Below are positions 8,896 to 20,859 of a stretch of DNA of 64,000 bases, piece after piece. The notes under the pieces were generated by a model. It ran no database searches, was not told the DNA's origin, and worked only from the letters and a program-made list of their open reading frames with translations. The translations under genes and the position numbers were made by a program. Source of the stretch: Limimaricola sp. G21655-S1. GTDB lineage: Bacteria > Pseudomonadota > Alphaproteobacteria > Rhodobacterales > Rhodobacteraceae. How positions within the stretch are numbered: the first letter of the stretch is position 1; every line of letters begins with the position of its first letter. The stretch spans positions 124,001 through 188,000 of the forward strand of contig NZ_JAPWGO010000003.1 in assembly GCF_027213785.1 (NCBI RefSeq), in the 5' to 3' direction.

Positions 8896-9677
8896 TGGCG
8901 CGGATTCACCCTTCCGCGGTGATCGAGGAGGGCGCGCGGATCGGCGAGAACTGCCTGATCGGGCCGTTCTGCCATGTCGGCGGCCAGGTCGTGCTGGGCG
9001 ATGGCGTCGAACTCAAGAGCCACGTGGTCGTCACCGGCGACACAGCGATCGGCGCGGAGACGGTGGTGTTCCCCTTCTCGGTGATCGGCGAGATCCCTCA
9101 GGATCTGAAGTTCGGCGGCGAGCATACGCGGCTGCGCATCGGCGCGCGCAACCGCATTCGCGAGCATGTGACGCTCAACACCGGCACGGCGGGTGGCGGC
9201 GGCGAGACGCGGGTGGGTGACGACTGCCTGCTCATGGCGGGCTGTCACGTCGCGCATGACGTGCGGGTGGGCGATCGGGTGATCCTCGTGAACCACGCCG
9301 CGGTCGCGGGCCATTGCGAGATCGGCGATGACGTGATCGTCGGCGGGCTTTGCGGCATTCATCAATGGGTCCGCATCGGTCGCGGAGCGATCATCGGCGC
9401 GGTCACGATGGTGACCAACGACGTGATCCCATTCGGTCTCGTCCAGGGGCCGCGCGGCCGGCTCGACGGGCTCAACCTCGTCGGCCTCAAGCGGCGCGGC
9501 ACCTCGCGCGAGGAGATCGGTGCGCTGCGCGCCGCGTTCCGCGCCCTGAAGGACGGCGAGGGCACGTTCCACGAGCGGGCCGCGGCGCTCGGATCCGGGG
9601 AAAGCGACCTCGTTCGGGAGCTGTCGGAGTTCGTTTCGGCGCAGAGCGACCGCCAGTTCCTGACACCGCAGGGCTGA
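8895..9677 (+). CDS. lpxA: UDP-N-acetylglucosamine O-acyltransferase
   Basis: 260 residues. A left-handed beta-helix of hexapeptide repeats begins at 'IHPSAVIEEGARIGENC' and runs to about residue 190. The catalytic His region 'GCHVAHD' is present, and the C-terminal helical domain begins near 'NLVGLKRRG'. LpxA transfers the 3-hydroxyacyl chain to UDP-GlcNAc, the first step of lipid A synthesis, in the cytoplasm. The true start is the ATG at 8895 overlapping the fabZ stop; the same frame is open further upstream, out of frame with fabZ, but that part is not LpxA. Confidence 0.97.
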   Translation: MARIHPSAVIEEGARIGENCLIGPFCHVGGQVVLGDGVELKSHVVVTGDTAIGAETVVFPFSVIGEIPQDLKFGGEHTRLRIGARNRIREHVTLNTGTAGGGGETRVGDDCLLMAGCHVAHDVRVGDRVILVNHAAVAGHCEIGDDVIVGGLCGIHQWVRIGRGAIIGAVTMVTNDVIPFGLVQGPRGRLDGLNLVGLKRRGTSREEIGALRAAFRALKDGEGTFHERAAALGSGESDLVRELSEFVSAQSDRQFLTPQG

Positions 9678-9681
9678 TCCG

Positions 9682-10467
9682 ATGCTGGCGCTTCTTGCCG
9701 GGACCGGTACGCTGCCGGGCGCGATACTCGCGGAGCGCCCCGGTGCGCTGGTCTGCGAGATGGCGGGCGTGCCGGTGACGGCACCGGAGGGCACCGAGCG
9801 CCTCGGCTACCGGATCGAGACGCTCGGCACGCTGCTCGCGGATTTGCGGGCACGGGGCGTGACCGAGATCTGCCTTGCCGGTGCGATGTCGCGTCCGCAG
9901 GTCGATCCGTCACGGATCGATGTCGCCACCGCCCCTCTCGTGCCGCGGTTGATGGCCGCAATGGGTCAAGGCGACGACGCGACGCTGCGCGCCGTGATGG
10001 CGCTTCTGGAAGAGCAGGGCTTTGCCCTGCGCGCGGCGCATGAGATCGCGCCCACGCTGCTCCCCGGTGCCGGCCTGATGGGTGTCGTGCCCTTCACCGA
10101 AGCCCATGCGGCCGATGCGCGACGCGCATGGGCGGTGCACCGCGCCATGGCCGAGGCCGATATCGGTCAGGCCTGCGTGGTGCGCGACGGGCTCTGCATC
10201 GCGGTCGAGGCGCTGCCGGGCACCGACTGGATGCTGGCCAGCCTCGCGGGTGGCGAGGCGAAGGGCGGGCTGCTCTACAAGGCGCCGAAGCCGGGGCAGG
10301 ACCGGCGGGCCGATCTGCCGGTCATCGGTCCCGGCACGATCGAGGGCGCGGCGCGCGCGGGTCTCGAGGCCATCGCGATCGAAGCGGGTGGCGTGATGGT
10401 GCTGGAGCGCGTGGCGACCATCGCCGCCGCCGATCGCCACGGCATCGCGCTGATGGTGCAGGCATGA
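9682..10467 (+). CDS. lpxI: UDP-2,3-diacylglucosamine pyrophosphatase LpxI
   Basis: 261 residues beginning 'MLALLAGTGTLPG', typical for LpxI (formerly DUF1009), followed by 'CLAGAMSRPQVDP' and the C-terminal domain segment 'LYKAPKPGQDRRADLPVIG'. LpxI hydrolyses UDP-2,3-diacylglucosamine to lipid X and UMP, replacing the unrelated LpxH of enteric bacteria; this is the form known from alphaproteobacteria. It sits between lpxA and lpxB, the enzymes that make its precursor and use its product. The end overlaps the lpxB start by 4 bp. Confidence 0.95.
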   Translation: MLALLAGTGTLPGAILAERPGALVCEMAGVPVTAPEGTERLGYRIETLGTLLADLRARGVTEICLAGAMSRPQVDPSRIDVATAPLVPRLMAAMGQGDDATLRAVMALLEEQGFALRAAHEIAPTLLPGAGLMGVVPFTEAHAADARRAWAVHRAMAEADIGQACVVRDGLCIAVEALPGTDWMLASLAGGEAKGGLLYKAPKPGQDRRADLPVIGPGTIEGAARAGLEAIAIEAGGVMVLERVATIAAADRHGIALMVQA

Positions 10468-11612
10468 GGATCTTCGTCATCGCGGGAGAGCCCTCCGGCG
10501 ATCGGCTGGGCCGCGCCGTGATGGCCGGGCTGAAGAGCCTCGCCCCGGACATCCGCTTCGACGGCATCGGCGGGCCGGGCATGGCGGCCGAAGGGCTCAG
10601 AAGCCGCTTTCCGATGGACGAGCTGTCGGTCATGGGCATTGCCGAGATCCTGCCGCGTTACCGGCATCTCATGCGGCGGCTCGACGAGACGGCGCGCGCG
10701 GTGATCGAGAGCCGGCCGGACATCCTGCTCACCATCGACAGTCCCGACTTCTGCCTGCGCGTGGCGCGGCGGGTCAAGGCGGCCGGTGCGCCGGTGCGCT
10801 GCGTGCATTACGTGGCGCCCAGTGTCTGGGCCTGGCGACCCGGCCGGGCGGCGAAGATGGCGCGCAGCATCGACCAAGTGCTGGCGCTTTTGCCGTTCGA
10901 GCCTCCCTACATGGAAGCTGCCGGGATGGAATGCGATTTCGTCGGCCACCCCGTCGTGACCGACCCGCAGGCGAGCCCCAAGGAGGCGGATGCCTTCAGA
11001 GCCCGCCACGGAATCGGCACCGCACCGTTGGTGCTGGCGCTACCCGGCTCGCGGCATGGCGAGGTACAGCGGCTCTCGGAGACCTTCGGGGGTGCGTTGG
11101 CACGCGTGCAGGCGGCCTTGCCGGAAGCCCGTGTCATATTGCCCTGCGCCGCGCCCGTCGCCGATCTGGTGCGGGCCGAGACAAGGACTTGGTCGGTTGC
11201 ACCGCTGCTGATCGATCCCGCGCAGGACCCGGATGGTGCCGAAAAGCGCGCCGCGTTTCGGGCCGCCGACGTGGCACTTGCGGCGTCGGGCACGGTGTCG
11301 CTCGAACTGGCCGCGGCGGGCACGCCGATGGTCGTGGCCTATGATATGGGTTGGATCTCGCGCGCCATCATCGGGCGGATGTTGCTGACCGATACGGTGA
11401 CACTGGTGAACCTCGTAAGCGAGACCCGCACCGTTCCGGAATTCATCGGCAAGGATTGCCGTCCCGAGCCGATCGGTCGGGCATTGCTGCGGCTTCTGGA
11501 GCGATCCGAAGCCCAGCGCCACGCGCTGGCCGAGACCATGCGGCGGTTGGGTGCCGGGGGTGAGCCGCCCGGCCTGCGGGCGGCACGCGCCATCCTCGAT
11601 CGGATGCGCTGA
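10464..11612 (+). CDS. lpxB: Lipid-A-disaccharide synthase
   Basis: 382 residues starting 'MRIFVIAGEPSGD', the family N-terminus. 'DSPDFCLRVARRVK', 'HYVAPSVWAWRPGRAAKM' and 'FVGHPVVTD' are conserved LpxB blocks, and the donor-binding region 'ALAASGTVSLELAAAGTPM' follows. It joins lipid X and UDP-2,3-diacylglucosamine to form the lipid A disaccharide at the inner membrane. I place the start at 10464, overlapping lpxI by 4 bp (ATGA). It is the last gene of the operon and converges on mnmA. Confidence 0.97.
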   Translation: MRIFVIAGEPSGDRLGRAVMAGLKSLAPDIRFDGIGGPGMAAEGLRSRFPMDELSVMGIAEILPRYRHLMRRLDETARAVIESRPDILLTIDSPDFCLRVARRVKAAGAPVRCVHYVAPSVWAWRPGRAAKMARSIDQVLALLPFEPPYMEAAGMECDFVGHPVVTDPQASPKEADAFRARHGIGTAPLVLALPGSRHGEVQRLSETFGGALARVQAALPEARVILPCAAPVADLVRAETRTWSVAPLLIDPAQDPDGAEKRAAFRAADVALAASGTVSLELAAAGTPMVVAYDMGWISRAIIGRMLLTDTVTLVNLVSETRTVPEFIGKDCRPEPIGRALLRLLERSEAQRHALAETMRRLGAGGEPPGLRAARAILDRMR

Positions 11613-11658
11613 CAAATTTCTTCGAAGAAATTTGCCAAAACTCTTCGAAGAGTTTTGG
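11613..11658. terminator. Two tandem perfect palindromes between lpxB and mnmA
   Basis: 11613-11634 (22 bp) and 11635-11658 (24 bp) are each perfect palindromes, abutting one another and both centred on CTTCGAAG. They begin just after the lpxB stop and end 7 bp before the mnmA stop. Because both are symmetric with A/T-rich outer arms, each can act as a bidirectional terminator for the two convergent genes. I recognise similar TTCGAA palindromes from Rhodobacteraceae intergenic regions, but did not verify this by search. Confidence 0.75.
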
Positions 11659-11665
11659 TCCCGCC

Positions 11666-12817
11666 TCAGCGGCCCTTCCAGATCCAGCCACCGCCGAGCA
11701 CGCGGCTGCCTTCGGTGGCATAGAACACGCAGGCCTGGCCGGGAGAGACGCCCTGTTCAGGCGAGAGCAACTCGACCTCGGCCTCCGTCTCATTGATCGG
11801 ACGGATCACCGCCGGGGCCGGCGGTCGGGTCGAGCGGACGCGCACGAGCACTTCACGTTCCTTGGAATCGGTGAAGCTACCGCCGCCAATCCAGTTGACT
11901 TCCTTGAGCGGTACGCGCCGCGTCGCCAGCATCTCCTTGGGTCCGACGACGACGCGCTGCGCCTCCACGTCGAGCTTCACGACGTAGAGCGGCTCGTCGA
12001 GACCGCCGATGCCCAGCCCCCGGCGCTGGCCCACCGTATAGTGGATCAGCCCCCGATGTTCGCCCAGTACCCGCCCGTCGACATGCACGATCTCGCCCGG
12101 CTCCGCAGCACCGGGCCGCAGCTTCTCGATCACGGCAGCGTAGTTGCCATTGGGCACGAAGCAGATGTCCTGGCTGTCCGGCTTGTCGGCGACTGAAAGC
12201 CCGTAGCGTGCGGCCAAGGCCCTGGTTTCGGCCTTCGACGCGAGCCCGCCCAGCGGAAACCGCAGGTAGTCGAGCTGTTCCTGCGTGGTCGAGAACAGGA
12301 AATAGCTCTGGTCGCGGTTCGCGTCGGCGGCCGAATGGAGTTCGGCGCCCGCGGCGCCCATCTCGCGGCGGATGTAGTGGCCGGTCGCCATGCAATCAGC
12401 GTCGAGATCCTTGGCGGTGGCCAGCAGGTCCTTGAACTTCACCCGCTCGTTGCAGCGGATGCAGGGCACCGGCGTCGCGCCGGCGAGGTAGCTGTCGGCG
12501 AACTCGTCGATCACCGCCTCGCGGAAGGTGTTCTCGTAGTCGAGCACGTAGTGCGGAAAGCCCATCGCCTCGGCCACGCGCCGCGCATCATGGATGTCGC
12601 GCCCGGCGCAGCAGGCGCCCTTCTTGGCCAGCGCCGCGCCGTGATCGTAGAGCTGCAGCGTCACACCTACGACGTCGTAGCCTTCCTCCTTGAGCTGGGC
12701 GGCGACAACGGAGCTGTCGACGCCACCCGACATCGCCACGACGACGCGGGTCTGCGAGGCGGGCTTGGCGAAGCCCAACGAATTGAGCCCAGTGGTAGTG
12801 AAGCTGTCGAGCGGCAT
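11666..12817 (-). CDS. mnmA: tRNA-specific 2-thiouridylase
   Basis: 383 residues. The PP-loop ATPase motif '[12 protein letters not shown]' lies near residue 28, the first catalytic Cys is in '[10 protein letters not shown]', and the second in '[10 protein letters not shown]'. It installs the sulfur at position 2 of the wobble uridine in tRNAs for Lys, Glu and Gln. The frame is open upstream to 12898, but the ATG at 12817 ('[10 protein letters not shown]') gives the normal N-terminus. It is transcribed alone, divergent from sciP, and converges with lpxB. Confidence 0.96.
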   Translation of the reverse strand: MPLDSFTTTGLNSLGFAKPASQTRVVVAMSGGVDSSVVAAQLKEEGYDVVGVTLQLYDHGAALAKKGACCAGRDIHDARRVAEAMGFPHYVLDYENTFREAVIDEFADSYLAGATPVPCIRCNERVKFKDLLATAKDLDADCMATGHYIRREMGAAGAELHSAADANRDQSYFLFSTTQEQLDYLRFPLGGLASKAETRALAARYGLSVADKPDSQDICFVPNGNYAAVIEKLRPGAAEPGEIVHVDGRVLGEHRGLIHYTVGQRRGLGIGGLDEPLYVVKLDVEAQRVVVGPKEMLATRRVPLKEVNWIGGGSFTDSKEREVLVRVRSTRPPAPAVIRPINETEAEVELLSPEQGVSPGQACVFYATEGSRVLGGGWIWKGR

Positions 12818-12967
12818 GGGACGATCCTTGGCGCAGGGTGGAAGCGCGCGCGAAGCGGCGATCGGGCCGCAATATAGGAAAATGCCCCCCATTTCCAACC
12901 CCCCGGCTTCACCGCTCCTTAGCCCTGACGCGCGCAGGGTCGGAGCCGGGGTGAGAGGAGGGTGAAA

Positions 12968-13246
12968 ATGTATCTACGAAAGGTCGAGGGACCGCGGGCG
13001 GTGACGCTGCCCGACGGGCGCATCCTGACGCGCGCAGATCTGCCGAGCCCGGATACGGAGCGCTGGGTCGCCTCGCGCAAGGCGCGATTGCTGCTGGCGA
13101 TCACCGTGGGCCTCGTTTCGCGGGACTATGCGATCGAGACCTATGGCCTGTCCGAGGAAGAGCTGCAGAGCTGGGAAAATTTGGCAAGGCGTCATGGTCC
13201 CGATGGACTGCGCGTAACGACTATACAGAAGTATAGACAACCGTGA
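12968..13246 (+). CDS. sciP: CtrA inhibitor SciP (DUF1153 family)
   Basis: 92 residues: '[20 protein letters not shown]' followed by '[11 protein letters not shown]' and '[18 protein letters not shown]', a helix-turn-helix-like C-terminal half. This matches the DUF1153 family; in Caulobacter crescentus the member SciP binds CtrA and blocks CtrA-dependent transcription. The ribosome site GGAGGG sits 6 bp before ATG 12968. It lies directly upstream of ctrA, which strongly supports the assignment. A CTATAC-AGAA-GTATAG hairpin (13221-13236) lies in its last codons. Confidence 0.85.
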   Translation: MYLRKVEGPRAVTLPDGRILTRADLPSPDTERWVASRKARLLLAITVGLVSRDYAIETYGLSEEELQSWENLARRHGPDGLRVTTIQKYRQP

Positions 13247-13271
13247 GATGCAGTGGCATGGTTGACCCAGG

Positions 13272-13287
13272 GTAATACGGTGTTAAC
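13272..13287 (+). promoter_or_regulatory. Candidate CtrA-binding site upstream of ctrA
   Basis: GTAA-N7-TTAAC at 13272-13287 differs at one base from the CtrA consensus TTAA-N7-TTAAC. It lies about 56 bp before the ctrA start codon, in the 96-bp gap after sciP, where autoregulation is expected. No GANTC methylation site is visible in the gap. Confidence 0.45.
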
Positions 13288-13342
13288 CGTCCGGTGGCTT
13301 ACTCGCCGGCGATGGTTGAACCCGGAGCACGGAGGGTAAGGA

Positions 13343-14056
13343 ATGCGCGTCTTGCTGGTTGAGGACGACCCGACCACGTCGAAGAGCATCGAGTTGATGC
13401 TCACCCATGCCAACCTGAACGTCTATGCAACCGATATGGGGGAGGAGGGGATCGACCTGGCGAAGCTCTATGACTACGACCTGATCCTCCTTGATCTGCA
13501 CCTGCCGGACATGACCGGCCACGAGGTGCTGCGTCAGCTCCGGCTGCACCGGGTCTCGACGCCGATCCTGATCCTGTCGGGGGACGACGACACCGAGAGC
13601 AAGCTGAAGGGGTTCGGCTTCGGGGCGGATGATTACCTGACGAAACCGTTCCACCGCGACGAGCTGGTGGCGCGCATTCATGCCATCATCCGTCGTTCCA
13701 AGGGGCACGCGCAATCGGTGATCGTCACCGGGGAGGTCGCGATCAATCTCGACGCCAAGACGGTGGAAGCGGGTGGGCAGTCGGTGCATCTCACCGGCAA
13801 GGAATACCAGATGCTGGAGTTGCTGAGCCTTCGCAAGGGCACGACGCTCACCAAGGAGATGTTCCTCAACCACCTCTATGGCGGCATGGACGAGCCCGAG
13901 CTGAAGATCATCGACGTGTTCATCTGCAAACTGCGCAAGAAGCTGGCCCAGGCCACCGGGGGGGCGCATTACATCGAGACGGTCTGGGGGCGCGGTTACG
14001 TGCTTCGCGATCCGGAACCGGCGCGAGAGGTGCCGCCGCTGGCCATCGGCGCCTGA
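13343..14056 (+). CDS. ctrA: Cell-cycle response regulator CtrA
   Basis: 237 residues. Receiver domain with acidic pocket '[17 protein letters not shown]', phospho-acceptor D51 in '[12 protein letters not shown]', Thr-switch region '[10 protein letters not shown]' and Lys in '[12 protein letters not shown]'; then an OmpR-type winged helix ('[12 protein letters not shown]' to '[11 protein letters not shown]'). CtrA is the master regulator of cell cycle, motility and, in Rhodobacteraceae, gene transfer agent and flagellar genes. The C-terminus 'EVPPLAIGA' is short. The partners CckA and ChpT are not in the window. Strong ribosome site GGAGGGTAAGGA before ATG. Confidence 0.97.
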   Translation: MRVLLVEDDPTTSKSIELMLTHANLNVYATDMGEEGIDLAKLYDYDLILLDLHLPDMTGHEVLRQLRLHRVSTPILILSGDDDTESKLKGFGFGADDYLTKPFHRDELVARIHAIIRRSKGHAQSVIVTGEVAINLDAKTVEAGGQSVHLTGKEYQMLELLSLRKGTTLTKEMFLNHLYGGMDEPELKIIDVFICKLRKKLAQATGGAHYIETVWGRGYVLRDPEPAREVPPLAIGA

Positions 14057-14096
14057 ACCGCCCCGGCATCTGGACGCTCCCCTGCCGGGCTTCTAA

Positions 14097-18421
<4,325 letters not shown>

Positions 18422-18466
18422 AAAATTCTCACTTATTACAACTCATTACCTCGGTTCGGCCGCAAT

Positions 18467-18481
18467 GTTCTCATAAAGTTC
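18467..18481. promoter_or_regulatory. Putative LexA (SOS) box GTTC-N7-GTTC
   Basis: GTTC (18467-18470), seven bases, GTTC (18478-18481) is an exact match to the alphaproteobacterial LexA operator form known from Rhodobacter and Caulobacter. It lies in the 123-bp gap after recG, 64 bp upstream of the 40-aa ORF at 18545. An exact direct repeat of this form can occur by chance, but the position ahead of a short transcription unit is right for an operator. Confidence 0.6.
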
Positions 18482-18544
18482 TTTACAGGGGCCGCCCCGT
18501 ATGGGAACAAAGCGGCAACAGGAGCTTGGAGAGAGGAGACGCGG

Positions 18545-18667
18545 ATGGCCCAGGAACTCAAACTTGCAGTGAACCGCTCTCGCGACACCCTCGTCGCCGA
18601 CGCGCTGGGCGCGGCGTCTCTGATGATCCTGTTGTTCGTCGGATTGTGGCTGCCCGGCCTGATCTGA
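18545..18667 (+). CDS. Single-pass membrane microprotein, 40 aa, possible SOS-regulated product
   Basis: Forty codons starting 'MAQELKLAVNRSRDTL' and ending in a hydrophobic helix 'AASLMILLFVGLWLPGLI'. A GGAGAGAGGAGA purine tract just upstream gives a strong ribosome site. The N-terminal half is amphipathic with Arg/Lys, the C-terminal 20 residues are one membrane helix, so the peptide is probably N-in and inner-membrane anchored. It has its own intergenic unit: an SOS box 64 bp upstream and a strong terminator 125 bp downstream. I know no named family. By analogy only, the SOS-induced cell-division inhibitor SidA of Caulobacter is also a tiny membrane protein. Function here is inferred from context and unproven. 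Confidence 0.7.
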   Translation: MAQELKLAVNRSRDTLVADALGAASLMILLFVGLWLPGLI

Positions 18668-18792
18668 TCTGCCCGGACCCCTTGCCGGTCGCCGCAGCCC
18701 TGATCCCGCGGGGCAATCGCGGCGGATCGCCCATCCGTCGCCTCGAAGCCATGCTTCGGCGCGCGGCCGGAGCCCCGAAGGGTCCCGCCTTC

Positions 18793-18831
18793 GCCGCCGC
18801 CATCCCGAAGGATGCGCGGCGGCTTTTTTTT
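18793..18831 (+). terminator. Strong intrinsic terminator after the 40-aa ORF
   Basis: GCCGCCGC (18793-18800) pairs with GCGGCGGC (18816-18823), continued inward by CATCC/GGATG around a CGAA tetraloop with one bulged C, and followed by eight T residues (18824-18831). It ends the + strand unit and lies 7 bp before the convergent minus-strand scaffold gene. The 125 bp between the small ORF stop and this stem are GC-rich with several weaker inverted repeats. Confidence 0.85.
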
Positions 18832-18838
18832 CGTGCCG

Positions 18839-19309
18839 TCAGACTGCGGCGCGTCGGCGTGCTTCGGCTTCCTCAACCGCCTGCGTCACCGCCTCGATTG
18901 CCAGCAGGATCGAGGCATGCCGGTTGCGGTACTCCCGCGCAGGCAGAAGCACCTCGAACCCATCGAAGGGGGCCTCGGGCACCGGACCGTTTTCGGTCAA
19001 CATGGCGCGCAGCTGGTCGCGGGCGTGGGCCAGCTCGCCATGATCGCGCCCGATCACCGCACCGCCGACGATCGCCGCCGCTGCCTGACCCAACGCGCAG
19101 GCCTTGACGTCCTGTCCGTATCCGCTCACCCGGCCATCCTCGACCGTCACATCGACCGTCACGGTCGAGCCGCACAATGGCGCGCGCCGCCTCACCGTGG
19201 CGTCGGGCGCATCCAGCCGCTCGGTCAGCGGCATTTCCGTCGTCAACGCGAGGATGCGCTGCGAATAGAGCTTGATCAGGTCGGTCTCGCCGCTGGCGCG
19301 CTCGGTCAT
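18839..19309 (-). CDS. NifU/IscU-like iron-sulfur scaffold-family protein
   Basis: 156 residues resembling the NifU N-terminal (IscU/SufU) fold: 'DLIKLYSQRIL' at the start, 'APLCGSTVTVDV' with C46 and 'DVKACALGQAAAA' with C71. These match the first two cluster-ligand cysteines. The third cysteine expected near the C-terminus is absent; the corresponding stretch reads 'REYRNRHASILLAIEAV'. A canonical scaffold role is therefore uncertain; it may use a His ligand or only bind metal. It is divergent from hisI with 66 bp between starts. Family membership is fairly clear, biochemical role is inferred. Confidence 0.8.
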   Translation of the reverse strand: MTERASGETDLIKLYSQRILALTTEMPLTERLDAPDATVRRRAPLCGSTVTVDVTVEDGRVSGYGQDVKACALGQAAAAIVGGAVIGRDHGELAHARDQLRAMLTENGPVPEAPFDGFEVLLPAREYRNRHASILLAIEAVTQAVEEAEARRRAAV

Positions 19310-19375
19310 GTTTGCCTCTCGTCAGTCGTGCCTCTAGATAGGCACGACGCCCCGGGATGCAAAAGGTTTGTGCCG

Positions 19376-19732
19376 ATGTTCGACCCCAAGACGCTCCGCT
19401 ACGACGCCAACGGGTTGATCCCCGCCATCGCGCAGGAGGCCTCCACGGGCGAGGTGCTGATGATGGCCTGGATGAACGCGGCCTCAATCGAGAAGACGCT
19501 CGCCTCGGGTCGCGTCACCTACTGGTCACGCTCGCGGCAGGAGTTCTGGGAAAAGGGCGCGACCTCGGGCAACCAGCAGGTGCTGGTCGAGATGCGCGTC
19601 GATTGCGACCGCGACTGCCTATTGTTGCAGGTCGAACAATCCGGCCCGGCCTGCCATACCGGCCGGCGCAACTGCTTCTATACCGCGATCCGCGAGGGTG
19701 AGGAGGTCGAGTTGACTCGGCCGATGGCATGA
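19376..19732 (+). CDS. hisI: Phosphoribosyl-AMP cyclohydrolase
   Basis: 118 residues. The metal-binding motifs of HisI are complete: 'VRVDCDRDCLLLQVEQ' (shown as 'DCDRDCLLLQ') and 'GPACHTGRRNCFY', with 'MMAWMNAASIEKTL' and 'YWSRSRQEFWEKG' before them. It opens the purine ring of phosphoribosyl-AMP in the third step of histidine synthesis. This is the stand-alone form without a HisE domain. Start at ATG 19376 agrees with the family. The other his genes are not in this window. Confidence 0.96.
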   Translation: MFDPKTLRYDANGLIPAIAQEASTGEVLMMAWMNAASIEKTLASGRVTYWSRSRQEFWEKGATSGNQQVLVEMRVDCDRDCLLLQVEQSGPACHTGRRNCFYTAIREGEEVELTRPMA

Positions 19733-19749
19733 GGCTGACGGCATCGGAT

Positions 19750-19772
19750 TTGCGTATTTGAAGAACAAGGTA
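19750..19772 (+). repeat. Possible remnant of the intergenic repeat seen at 25562
   Basis: The stretch after hisI has GCGTATTT (19752-19759) then GAACAAGG (19763-19770). The same GCGTATTT-N3-GAACAA arrangement follows the GC-rich hairpin at 25562-25580. It looks like the tail of one REP-like element whose hairpin is missing here. Confidence 0.35.
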
Positions 19773-19774
19773 GC

Positions 19775-20614
19775 CTAGAAGCCGATCATCTTCCGGATAT
19801 CGGCCGGGCTTGCCCCCTCGGCGCGGTAGAGGCCGATGGCCCGCGCGTCGTCGCGCTTGGCCAGACGGCGGCCGGTTTCGTCACGGATCAGGCGATGGTG
19901 GTGGTAATCGGGGACCGGTAGATCCATGAGTCTTTGCAGCGCCACGTGCAATGGCGTCGCCTCGAGCAGATCGCGGCCGCGCACCACCTCCGTCACGCCC
20001 TGATCCGCATCGTCGATCACCACCGCAAGATGGTAGGAGGTGCCCATGTCGCGCCGCGCCAGCACCGGATCGCCGACGCTTTCGATCAAGGCGGCGGGGT
20101 CGATCTCGCGCGGGCCGGGATCGGTGCCGGTCTCGGTCCAGCGCAGAGGGCCGTCGATCCGGCTCATCGCCTGCCGCAAGTCGAGCCGCAGCGGCATGTT
20201 CTCCGGCAACGGCCCCGATCGATCATGGCTGCGGCAGGTGCCGGGGTAGATCATGCCGTCGGGCCCGAAACGCGGCCCGCCTTCCTGAGGGGCCGAGGCC
20301 GCCTCCAATATGTCGCGTCGGTTGCAGCTGCAGGGGTATAGAAGGCCCTCGGCCCAGAGGCGTTGGAGGGCTTCGCGATAGACGGAGATCCGCTCCGACT
20401 GCCGCATCACCGGCTCGGGCCACTCAAGACCGAGCCAACGCAGATCGTCATGGATCCGCCGCTCCCATTCGGGCTTCGACCGCTGACGGTCGATATTCTC
20501 GATCCGAAGCAGGAAGGTCCCACCCTCAGCCCGCGCATGGGCCGTCAGCGCCGAAAAGGCGTGGCCCAGGTGCAGTGGCCCGGTGGGCGACGGCGCGAAG
20601 CGGGTGACGCGCAT
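19775..20614 (-). CDS. gluQ: Glutamyl-Q tRNA(Asp) synthetase
   Basis: 279 residues, the short GluRS-like form lacking the anticodon-binding domain. 'RFAPSPTGPLHLGHAFSA' carries the HIGH-type motif, a Cys-rich zinc site is formed by 'CSCNRRDI' and 'YPGTCR', and the KMSKS-like loop is 'RLAKRDDAR'. The enzyme attaches glutamate to queuosine at the wobble position of tRNA-Asp. The length and the missing C-terminal domain separate it from GltX. It directly abuts the 61-aa membrane gene upstream. Confidence 0.93.
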   Translation of the reverse strand: MRVTRFAPSPTGPLHLGHAFSALTAHARAEGGTFLLRIENIDRQRSKPEWERRIHDDLRWLGLEWPEPVMRQSERISVYREALQRLWAEGLLYPCSCNRRDILEAASAPQEGGPRFGPDGMIYPGTCRSHDRSGPLPENMPLRLDLRQAMSRIDGPLRWTETGTDPGPREIDPAALIESVGDPVLARRDMGTSYHLAVVIDDADQGVTEVVRGRDLLEATPLHVALQRLMDLPVPDYHHHRLIRDETGRRLAKRDDARAIGLYRAEGASPADIRKMIGF

Positions 20615-20800
20615 TCAGCCGCGCTTCACCGCGCTTTGGTGAATGATCAGCCATGCCAGCAGGATGAAGATCGGGTGGCCCAGACCGCCCGAGATCAGGA
20701 TCGCCGGGAACCAGATCACCAGCACTACCATGCCGAGGATCACCCGACCGGTGAGCATGATGGCGACGGGCGGTAGCAGCAGCGCGAGGATATAGAGCAT
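20615..20800 (-). CDS. Small membrane protein, Pmp3/YqaE-like, 61 aa
   Basis: 61 residues from the ATG at 20800, with two hydrophobic helices: 'LLPPVAIML' near the start and 'HPIFILLAWLII' near the end. The order 'LLPPVA...GxP' then a second helix resembles the Pmp3/UPF0057 family of stress-related membrane proteins. The stop abuts the gluQ start, so the two are probably cotranscribed. The frame is open further upstream to 20914 but those residues are not hydrophobic and overlap the end of trmFO. The family call is tentative. Confidence 0.7.
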   Translation of the reverse strand: MLYILALLLPPVAIMLTGRVILGMVVLVIWFPAILISGGLGHPIFILLAWLIIHQSAVKRG

Positions 20801-20820
20801 CAATCGTCCATTCGTTGTCT

Positions 20821-20845
20821 GCCCCCGAGATGTGGTCCCGGGGGC
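20821..20845 (-). terminator. GC-rich hairpin after trmFO
   Basis: GCCCCCG (20821-20827) and CGGGGGC (20839-20845) form a 7-bp stem, 15 bp past the trmFO stop on the minus strand. No T-run follows, so it may be a weak or Rho-assisted end, or an RNA-stabilising element. Confidence 0.35.
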
Positions 20846-20859
20846 CGCGCGGCAAGGGC

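Noticed and set aside
13221-13236. CTATAC-AGAA-GTATAG hairpin at the end of sciP
   Set aside because: Only 6 bp, inside coding sequence and without a T-run; too weak to call as terminator or operator.
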